Positions 1-8,800 of a stretch of 36,414 bases of DNA are shown here, one piece after another; the first letter of the stretch is position 1, and each line of letters begins with the position of its first letter. The stretch lies in NCBI GenBank assembly GCA_016787345.1, contig JAEUUU010000042.1, positions 1 to 36,414 of the forward strand. The letters are read 5' to 3'. A model generated the notes under the pieces. That model had not been told where the DNA came from. It saw nothing but the letters and a program-made list of their open reading frames with translations, and searched no databases. Source of the stretch: Saprospiraceae bacterium (GTDB taxonomy: Bacteria; Bacteroidota; Bacteroidia; Chitinophagales; Saprospiraceae). A program made the translations under genes and the position numbers.

Positions 1-501
1 GCGCCCCTGGCGATCAACAGCACCGACAACTGCAGTGTATGGACATATTCACCCGTCGCCAAGGCATACAATTCTTCCAATCTCGGGGTAAACAACCTCA
101 CCATCACGGTCAAGGATTTTAGCAACAATGCCTCCACCTGCGTATCGCAGGTCACGGTGTTGCCCTACAACTCCAACAATCTGGTGGCGCCCGACAACGA
201 CCAGACCAAGTACGCCGATCCGGTCGAAAACATGGCCGGCGGGGAAGAACTGGCGTTCAAGGTGTTCCCGAACCCGACCGAAGGCCAGTCGACCGTCCTG
301 TTCGAATTGCCACAAGACCAGCTCTACTACTTGCGCCTGTTCGATATCAACGGCCGCCTGATCCTCGATTTCGACGTACCGGGCTTCAAAGGCGACAACT
401 CCATCGTGCTCGATCTGAGTGTGCTGGAATCCGGTGTTTACATCATCGACATTCTTTCCTATGATCTGCACGGACGCCAGAAGCTGATTATTCAGCGCTG
501 A
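1..501 (+). CDS. C-terminal part of a T9SS-secreted cell-surface protein (5' end outside window)
   Basis: The frame is open from the first base and stops at 499-501, so only the last 166 residues are seen. Residues about 15-55 resemble the end of an HYR/Ig-like beta domain (pattern N-L-T-I-T-V-K-D...T-C-V-S-Q-V-T-V). The last 80 or so residues form a type A T9SS sorting domain: the F-K-V-F-P-N-P-T start, a central L-R-L-F-D-I-N-G-R strand, a G-V-Y-I-I-D strand and the final Q-K-L-I-I-Q-R. Such domains guide export through the outer membrane and are then removed or anchored. The function of the missing N-terminal part cannot be inferred. A strong terminator follows 37 bases downstream, so this is the last gene of its transcript. 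Confidence 0.9.
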   Translation, partial: APLAINSTDNCSVWTYSPVAKAYNSSNLGVNNLTITVKDFSNNASTCVSQVTVLPYNSNNLVAPDNDQTKYADPVENMAGGEELAFKVFPNPTEGQSTVLFELPQDQLYYLRLFDINGRLILDFDVPGFKGDNSIVLDLSVLESGVYIIDILSYDLHGRQKLIIQR

Positions 502-537
502 TGATGCCTGAACCGGATCATTGATACCCAATTTGCA

Positions 538-573
538 CAGCCCTCGCAACACGATTGCGAGGGCTGTTTTTTT
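538..573 (+). terminator. Rho-independent terminator after the T9SS gene
   Basis: A perfect 12-bp stem (CAGCCCTCGCAA at 538-549 with TTGCGAGGGCTG at 555-566), a 5-nt loop and seven T residues (567-573). It terminates the plus-strand gene ending at 501. No A-run precedes the stem, so it is less likely to work for the convergent gene on the other strand, whose stop lies at 582. Confidence 0.92.
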
Positions 574-581
574 GGTAGAAC

Positions 582-2099
582 TTAAAACTGGCGAATAAAC
601 AGTTCCAGGTCCTGATCCGGGTTAAGTCCCAGCCGTTTGCGCAAACGCTGGCGCCCTTTTTTGATACTTTCTTTTGAAATGCCCAGGGTGGCCGCGGCTT
701 CCTGGCTGGTAAAATTCAATTTAATCAATAGCAACAACCGTTCTTCGGCGCTGCTGAGTTTGGGGAATTGGGTGCGGAGGCGGTATAAATAACCCGGATT
801 GCCGCGTTCGAAATAGTTTTTGAACAGTTCCCAGTCCGAATCGGTCAGGATACGGCTGTTGTACCAACCCTCCGGCTGTTCTGCCGATTCGCTCTCCGTC
901 GCCTGGGCAGCCGGAAGTTCCGCGCTTTTTTCTCTGGCGCCCAGGGTTTCTTCCAGTTCGGTCAGGCGGGTATTTTTGGCCAGCAACAATTGGGCAAACT
1001 CCTGCAGGTTTTTTTGATTTCGTTCGAGTTTCAATCTGGAGCGTTTGAGTTTTTGCCGCCACCGCAACCCAAGCAGGGTAAAGCCTGCGGCGCCAACCAG
1101 CATCAGGATCAGGATCATATTGCGGCGGTTCAATTCAGCCTCATATTCGGCCTGAAGCACCAGATATTGTTGTTCTTTTTCTTTTGTGGCGTAGCTGGTT
1201 TCAAGTTCGCGCAGGCTGGCGGCGTTTTCTTCCCTGAAAATCGTGTCTTTCAGCGCTACCGATTGCCGGTACAATTTCAGGGCCCCGGCATTGTCGCCGG
1301 TCGATTCGGCCAGTTGGGAGAGCCGGTCGAGCGCAACCGCCCTGACGTGTCTTTGCGCGTTGCGGGCAGCTTCTTTTTCGGCCAAATTCAAATACTGTCT
1401 TGCTTCGGTCCAGTGTTCCAGTTTACGGTGGCAATTGCCGATATTGAGGTACATGCTCGGCAACTGGTCGAGCACGCCAGAGGCCTGCATGAGCAGCAGA
1501 GCGCTGTCGAGCAGGGGCAAGGCTTCGGCCCACTGGCCGGCGTCGCTGTACACAAACGCCATTTGATTAAACGCCGCACAGCGGTGAATCAGGTCGCCCT
1601 GGCTGCGCAGTATTTCAAAACCTTTTCGCGCCGCTTCGAGGCTTTTTTCCTGCAAGCCGGCCTGTCCGTAAAAACCGGCCAGCGTCGAATATCCCCGGCC
1701 GATACGGACAGAATCGCCGCTTCGGATGTAGGCTTCGATTGTAGGTTCGGCCAGTTCGATAGCGCGGGCGGGATTCCGGAGCCGTTCGTACACGAGGGCC
1801 AGATCCAGCCGGGAATCATAATAGGCAAACGAATCACCGACGAAGGCTGCCGAATCCATAGACATTTGATAACGGGCCATGGCTGCCGGGTAATCTCCGC
1901 TTGCCCTGAGCGAGTCGCCTTCCTGATTGAAGCGTTTGGCCATCGCCCGGTAGTTTTCAAAAGCAATGGAATCGGCGAGATCCTGATCGGTTGGGGTATT
2001 TTTCGTGACGGAAGACTGGCAGGCAGGAAGCATTACGAGTGTCAATACTATCAGCAGGAATATCGATCCGGCAGTACCGCGAAGCAGGTTATCCTTCAT
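582..2099 (-). CDS. TPR lipoprotein with a membrane segment and a C-terminal LuxR-type HTH
   Basis: The start is set at the ATG at 2099 because a lipoprotein-type signal follows at once (hydrophobic run, L-P-A-C with Cys27); the frame stays open further upstream but that stretch looks noncoding. The product is about 505 residues. Residues about 45-310 are TPR-like helical repeats, residues about 327-345 a transmembrane helix, then a basic, coiled-coil-prone stretch. The C-terminus (about 455-500) is a helix-turn-helix of LuxR/sigma-4 type (S-S-A-E-E-R-L-L-L-L-I, then Q-E-A-A-A-T-L-G-I-S and K-G-R-Q-R-L-R-K-R-L). This TPR-TM-HTH layout is common in Bacteroidota and is thought to work as a one-component membrane regulator; its target is unknown. 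The lipobox is imperfect (Pro at -2), so a plain signal anchor is possible. It is divergent from the secreted-protein unit at 2297. Confidence 0.85.
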   Translation of the reverse strand: MKDNLLRGTAGSIFLLIVLTLVMLPACQSSVTKNTPTDQDLADSIAFENYRAMAKRFNQEGDSLRASGDYPAAMARYQMSMDSAAFVGDSFAYYDSRLDLALVYERLRNPARAIELAEPTIEAYIRSGDSVRIGRGYSTLAGFYGQAGLQEKSLEAARKGFEILRSQGDLIHRCAAFNQMAFVYSDAGQWAEALPLLDSALLLMQASGVLDQLPSMYLNIGNCHRKLEHWTEARQYLNLAEKEAARNAQRHVRAVALDRLSQLAESTGDNAGALKLYRQSVALKDTIFREENAASLRELETSYATKEKEQQYLVLQAEYEAELNRRNMILILMLVGAAGFTLLGLRWRQKLKRSRLKLERNQKNLQEFAQLLLAKNTRLTELEETLGAREKSAELPAAQATESESAEQPEGWYNSRILTDSDWELFKNYFERGNPGYLYRLRTQFPKLSSAEERLLLLIKLNFTSQEAAATLGISKESIKKGRQRLRKRLGLNPDQDLELFIRQF

Positions 2100-2157
2100 A
2101 ACATCGATAGGTGTGTTTCTTATAGTCGGCCAAAATATTAATAATACGTCGGCTTGT

Positions 2158-2181
2158 CTGTTTGTCCCCCTGTTTGTCCCC
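2158..2181. repeat. Tandem 12-bp duplication in a divergent intergenic region
   Basis: CTGTTTGTCCCC occurs twice head to tail (2158-2169 and 2170-2181) between the regulator on the minus strand and the secreted-protein unit on the plus strand. Each copy carries TTTG, the word of a Bacteroidota -33 box, but the spacing to the -7-like box at 2214 is too long for a standard promoter. It could also be a binding site; no function is shown. Confidence 0.6.
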
Positions 2182-2213
2182 CGAAAAGGTCTGTTATCCG
2201 GATGGATTAGAAA

Positions 2214-2221
2214 TACTTTTG
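2214..2221 (+). promoter_or_regulatory. Putative Bacteroidota -7 promoter element
   Basis: TACTTTTG matches the TAnnTTTG consensus. No clear TTG lies about 19 nt upstream, so only the -7 half is convincing. A start near 2226 would give a leader of roughly 70 nt, ending in the AT-rich stretch before the ATG at 2297. Confidence 0.45.
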
Positions 2222-2296
2222 TCGCCTCAAAAAGCCCTTGCCCGCCCCGCCCAACCACCGCGCTTCATTTTAATTTTAATTAAAAATCAGAACATT

Positions 2297-2791
2297 ATGA
2301 ATCGTTTTTTTCCCGTCATTCTTCCTGCCCTGCTATTGTTGTTTTGCGCAACAGGGGCGCTGGCCCAACAACCTGCCTCAAACTACGACCCCAAACGATA
2401 CAAAGACGAACCGCTCTGGATACAGATGATGAACGACCCCAATGCCAATTATTACGAAACCATCGAGGCATTTCGTGAATTCTGGGAGGGCTACAAGTTG
2501 CCCGGCGAGCCCGAAGAAATGACGACCCGCGACGGTTTTGAACGAGAGATAGGCCTCGAATCGGAGGAAGAGAAATCGCGTGAAAAGAGAGAAGGGAAAG
2601 AGAAAAAAAGACGAAAAGCACCCGACGGCGGCGATTACAGCTTCGAGGTAAAACAATTCAAAGGCTGGTGGCTCGACGCTCAGGACTGGGTACAACCCGA
2701 CGGCCGCATATTGCCCCCGGCAGAGCGGCAAAAAATGATCGAACAACAGCAAAAAGAATTGAAGGAGATCGAAAACAATCAGAAACAGTAA
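2297..2791 (+). CDS. Small secreted hypothetical protein
   Basis: The ATG at 2297 is chosen because it begins a classical signal peptide (M-N-R-F-F-P then a long hydrophobic run ending in G-A-L-A-Q); the 45 upstream in-frame codons look noncoding. The 164-residue product is exported. The mature part is hydrophilic, with an aromatic-rich N-terminal half (W-I-Q-M-M-N-D-P-N-A-N-Y-Y-E), a very charged Lys/Glu central stretch, a W-W-L-D-A-Q-D-W motif and a Gln/Lys-rich, coiled-coil-like tail. It has no T9SS sorting domain. It lies 21 bp before the giant T9SS protein and is surely cotranscribed, which suggests a periplasmic or surface partner of that protein. I do not recognise a named family. Confidence 0.8.
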   Translation: MNRFFPVILPALLLLFCATGALAQQPASNYDPKRYKDEPLWIQMMNDPNANYYETIEAFREFWEGYKLPGEPEEMTTRDGFEREIGLESEEEKSREKREGKEKKRRKAPDGGDYSFEVKQFKGWWLDAQDWVQPDGRILPPAERQKMIEQQQKELKEIENNQKQ

Positions 2792-2812
2792 TCCTCAACA
2801 CGCTTTCAACTC

Positions 2813-5800
2813 ATGAAAAAGATAATCACACTTTTCGCCTTTTTAATCCTCCTCACATCCTCCGCACTGGCCCAGCTGGCCAACTGGAGCAACATAGGCG
2901 CTACCGATTTCCCGCTCGATGTCAGCGGGCAGATCAACGGTTTCTGCCGGATCGTGCAAATGAAGTTCCACCACAGCGATCCCAACAAGTTTTACGCTGT
3001 AACCGCCGAAGGAGGGCTGTTTATCACGACCGATGCCGGAGAAAACTGGACAGTGGCGCCCGGCACCGAAGCCATTACTTCGAGCTGCGCTTCGGTCTGT
3101 ATCGACCGCACCAATGATCAGGTCATCTACCTCGGCACCGGCGACCCCAACTATTATTCCAACGGAGCGGGCGTGTACAAATCCACCGACGGCGGCGCCA
3201 CCTTTGTCGCCACGACACTGACCAATTGCCTCGTCGACGAAATCCTGCAACACCCCACCGACGCGGCCACCTTTGTCGCCGTAACCAACAAGGGTATTTA
3301 TAAAACGACCAACAACGGCTCGACCTGGACGGCCGTCACGGCGACGAATATCCCTTTTACCGATATGCGCCAAAACGCCGCTGCCAACTCACTCATCCTG
3401 TATGCCTGTACCAATGAAACCACCCCGAGACTCTACCGCTCCACCGATTTCGGCAGCAACTGGACGCAGATTACCAGCGGCATCGTCGCGCCGACGATCA
3501 ATATCCAGAGCGGTAGCCGCATTGCTGTGACGCCCGCCGACCCCAACATCGTGTATTTTTCACAGGTCGGCGGCGGCGGTATGTTGTTCAAATCGACCGA
3601 CGGCGGCCTGAATTTTACCCTGATTAAAGATCAGGGATCGCCTTATCTGACCTTTTACGACGACAATTCCGGCTCTAGCGGACAGGGCAATTACAACAAC
3701 ACGCTCTGCGTCGATCGCCTCGACCCCAACAAGGTCTGGATTCAATCGCAAAACACCTGGTTTTCCAGCAACGGCGGGTCAAGCTGGACGATGCTGTCCA
3801 AATGGTCGGTTATCATCCACACCGACCACCACCACTTGCTCCAAAGCCCCTACGATCCTTCCAAATTGTACAGCTGCAACGACGGCGGCGTGTGGCTCAG
3901 CACCAACGGCGGCGCAACCTGGACGCCCAAAAGCAACGGCCTGTATGCCTACGAAGTCGCATCCAACGCCGGTAAATCGAGCCATACCGACCCCTACATC
4001 GTCTCCATCGGAACGCAAGACAACGGCCGGCTCTACCGCACCGCCGACCAATGGTACACGACCCTTGGCGGCGACGACTACGACAAGCGCGAGTTCGACT
4101 ACCTGCCCAACGGCGGTTATGTGTATTTCCTGGACGACAACGTGCGCACCAAAGCGCCCAACAACGGCACCGGCACCTACGGACTGCCCACCACCACCGC
4201 CGAAGCCATGGGCTTCAATCGTACCAATACCGAACTGGCCTTCATGGGCAACCAGAATATTTACCGGACGACCAACCTGTCGGCTACTACGCCCAGCTGG
4301 ACACAGATATTTACTTTGGGAAAAACGATCATGGCCATCCATAGCTGTATCGCCAATCCCGACCGCCTGTACGTGATTACCAACGACCAGAACATCTACG
4401 TCTCCAACAACGCCACATCGGCCTCGCCGACGTTCAGCAACTACAGCCTGCCAACGGCGTCCGGTACACGCGCCAGCATTGCAGCCGTTTGTACCAATGC
4501 CGACATCGTGTATATCGCTATCAACAACAAGGTTTACCGCTCTTCCAACGGCGGCGTGAACTGGACGGACATATCCGCCGGCCTGCCCAACGTGAACCAC
4601 CGGAGAATACTCACAGAAGACTACGGCGGCACCGAAGAACTGGTATTCATAGCCACCAACAACGCCGTGTATTACCGGAAAGCCTCGCCCGGCACCTGGA
4701 CCAATTACAGCACCAACCTGCCCGCCCGGCGCAGCCCCACCGATTTTTCGATGTTCGACGACGGTACCGGGCGCTCCCGCATCCGCTATACTTCCTACGG
4801 GCGCGCTGTATGGGAAACCGGTTTCGGCAACCTTCGCCCGCCGCAAGCCAACTTCACTTCCGATTACACCGGCAATCTTTGCCTGAGCAATGGCGTCGTC
4901 CAATTCACCGACCTCTCCAACGGCGGCCCTTCGGCCTGGGAATGGTCGTTCCCCGGCGGTACGCCGGCTACTTCGACCGACCAAAACCCCACGGTGACCT
5001 ATTCCACACCGGGTACTTATTCCGTTACGCTGACGATTACGACGGGCTCGGGGCCCTACACCGTCACGCAGAGCAATTACATCACGGTTCCGACGGTTGT
5101 TTCCGGCGGCACGTACAACGTGGGCGCCGGCGGCGACTTTACCACCCTAAGCGCGGCGGCGGCGTACTGGAATGCCAATTGCATCAACGGACCGGTCGTT
5201 TTTAACCTGACCGACGCCAATTACCCCTCAGAAACATTCCCCATCACTTTCAACGCCAACAACTCGCTCTCCTCGCTGACGATCAAACCAACGGGGACAA
5301 CTTCCATCTCGGGCTCGTCGGCCAGCGCCCTCGTCATCATCAACGGCGCCGACCGGGTGACCATCGACGGCTCTTCGGGCAGCACGGCCAACACGGTTTG
5401 TCCGCGCGTCACGGCCAGCCGCAACCTGACACTCACCAATACCAATGCCGGCACCACGAGCGCGGTGGTCTGGATACAAAGCAACGGTTCCGACGGCGCC
5501 ACCGACAACACGGTCAAAAACTGCGTGCTGATCGGCAATACCAATACTACGACCCTGTTCGGCGCCGGCAGCGGCAGCAACACTATCGGCACCAGTTCAT
5601 TTGGCGTCGGGAACGACAACAACTCGTTTATTAACAATAAAATACAAAAAACCCAGTACGGGATTTACTCCGGCGGCGCTTCGGTTGTGAATAAAAACCT
5701 CGGCACCGTTATCAACCTGAACGAGGTGAATTCGGCTTCGCCGAATAACATTCTGCGGACGGGCATTTTGGTCAAATTTGAAGACAATATCCTGATCTCC

Positions 5801-8800
5801 GGCAACAGCATCGGCAACACCAACACGCAGGACCTGACGGCCTCGCACGGTATCGCCTGCGGCGGTGAGGCGAGCGGCTCGTACACCAGTTTTTCGGGCA
5901 GCGAGGTGACCGGTGCGACCATCACGTACAATGTGATCGATAATATCGTACGTGCCCAGTCCTTCGGCGGCGCTTTGGGGATTTACATCAGTTCCGTGGG
6001 TTCTACCACGGGTTCGGGCCCCAATGTTATTGGCAACAATATGATTTCACGGATCAATGCCCCTACTGCCGCATCAGGCTATTACATATCGGGCATTACC
6101 ATCGGCGGCGGCCGCAACAGCAACACCAAGGTGTATTACAATTCCATCTACCTGAGCGGTACGCAGTCGAACAACATTCAAAGTTTCGGCGTAATGGTCG
6201 GGGGCTCGGAAAACACGGCCATCGTCGATTTTCGGGACAATATCATCGTCAATACCTTGTCATCAACCAATCGGAGATATGTTGCTGGTCTGGCGCACGG
6301 TAGTCCTTATCCCAGGATCACTTCCGATTATAACAACTGGTACGCGTCGGGGAGCAATTTTGCCGTGGTCGGAGGCTTTGGCAACTCGCCCGCCGGCGAC
6401 CGGAACAGCCTTGCCGCCTGGCAATCGGAAACGGGCAAAGACGCCAACTCAAAAAATGTGCTGCCCGAATTTATTTCCACTTCCAATCCGCACCTCAACA
6501 CCTCGGGCGCCAACAACCTGGCCAATTTAATCGGCTTCGGCACCCCGTTGTCGATCAACTCCGACATCGATTGCGATACACGATACACCAACCCCGATAT
6601 CGGCGCTGATGAAAACTGTATCAACCCGGATATCCCGACCCTGAGCGCTACGGCCAACCCGATTTGCCCGGGCAACAACACCACCATCAGTATTACCTCC
6701 GGCAATCTGTACAAAGCGACAAGCTGGTATTGGTATACCGGAACTTGCGGCGGAACCCCGGCCGGTACAGGTACATCCATCACGGTTTCTCCGACCATCA
6801 CCACCACGTATTACGTCAGGGGTGAAGGCGGGTGTGTGACGCCGGGCGCCTGTGCCAGCATCACCATCGTGGTCAACAACCCGACGCCGGCCATCACCGG
6901 CCCGACCAGCGTGTGCAACGGCGGCAACGTCACCCTCGACGCCGGCAGCGGGTACAATACGTACGCATGGTCCGACGGCGGCGGTAGCGGCCAAACCGCC
7001 ACTTTCTCCAACGTCACCACAAATACCACTTATTCCGTCACTGTCACCGACGCTATCGGCTGTGTCGGAACGGATACGCATTCCGTTACAGTCAACAACA
7101 ACCCGACGCCGGCCATCACTGGCCCCACCAGCGTGTGCAACGGCGGCAACGTCACCCTCGACGCCGGCAGCGGATACAATACCTACACATGGTCCGACGG
7201 CGGCGGTAGCGGCCAAATGGCGACTTTCAACAACGTCACCGCAACCACCACCTACTCTGTCACCGTCACAGATGCCAACAACTGCTTGGGTTCCGATTCG
7301 CACACCGTCACGGTGAATGCCAACCCGACACCAACAATCACCGGCCCCACCAGCGTGTGCAGCGGCGGCAACGTCACCCTCGACGCCGGCAGCGGGTACA
7401 ATTCCTACGCATGGTCCGATGGCGGCGGTAGCGGCCAAATGGCGACTTTCAACAACGTCACCGCGACCACCACCTACTCCGTCACCGTCACCGATGCCAA
7501 CAACTGCTTGGGTTCCGATTCGCACACCGTCACGGTGAAAGCCAATCCGACACCAACAATCACCGGCCCCGCCAGCGTGTGCAGCGGCGGCAACGTCACC
7601 CTCGACGCCGGCAGCGGGTACAATACCTACGCATGGTCCGACGGCGGCGGTAGCGACCAAATGGCGACTTTCAACAACGTCACCGCGACCACCACCTACT
7701 CCGTCACCGTCACCGACGCCAACAACTGCTCCGGTTCCGATTCGCACACCGTCACGGTGAATGCCAACCCGACACCAACAATCACTGGCCCGACCAGCGT
7801 GTGCAGCGGCGGCAACGTCACCCTCGACGCCGGCAGCGGGTACAATTCTTACGCATGGTCCGACGGCGGCGGTAGCGGCCAAATGGCGACTTTCAACAAC
7901 ATCACCGCAACCACCACCTACTCCGTCACCGTCACCGATGCCAACAACTGCTCCGGTTCCGATTCGCACACCGTCACGGTGAATGCCAACCCGACACCAA
8001 CAATCACCGGCCCCACCAGCGTATGCAGCGGCGGCAACGTCACCCTCGACGCCGGAAGCGGGTACAATACCTACGCCTGGTCCGACGGCGGCGGTAGCGG
8101 CCAAATGGCGACTTTCAACAACGTCACCGCGACCACGACTTACTCCGTCACCGTCACCGACGCCAACAACTGCTCCGGTTCCGATTCGCACACCGTCACG
8201 GTGAATGCCAACCCGACACCAACAATCACCGGCCCCACCAGCGTGTGCAGCGGCGGCAACGTCACCCTCGACGCCGGAAGCGGGTACAACTCCTACGCCT
8301 GGTCCGACGGCGGCGGTAGCGGCCAAATGGCGACTTTCAACAACGTCACCGCGACCACCACCTACTCCGTCACCGTCACCGATGCCAACAACTGCTCCGG
8401 GTCCGATTCGCACACCGTCACGGTGAATGCCAACCCGACGCCGGCCATCACCGGACCCACCAGCGTGTGCAGCGGCGGCAACGTCACCCTCGACGCCGGC
8501 AGCGGATACAATTCCTACGCATGGTCCGACGGCGGCGGTAGCGGCCAAATGGCGACTTTCAACAACATCACCGCAACCACCACCTACTCCGTCACCGTCA
8601 CCGATGCCAACAACTGCTCGGGTTCTGATTCACACACCGTCACGGTGAATGCCAACCCGACGCCGGCCATCACCGGACCCGCCAGCGTGTGCAGCGGCGG
8701 CAACGTCACCCTCGACGCCGGCAGCGGGTACAATACCTACGCATGGTCTGACGGCGGCGGTAGCGGCCAAATGGCGACTTTCAACAACGTCACCGCGACC

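Noticed and set aside
582-2258. Use of the upstream ATG at 2258 for the TPR regulator
   Set aside because: It would put 53 unlike residues before a clear lipoprotein-type signal and cover the intergenic 12-bp duplication.
6527-8548. 673-codon open frame antisense to the repeat region of the giant T9SS gene, with a second long one at 8630-9907
   Set aside because: They arise because one stop-free antisense frame is copied nine times by the 222-bp repeat; the products are Gly/Val/Ala/Asp-rich with no domain, signal or start context.
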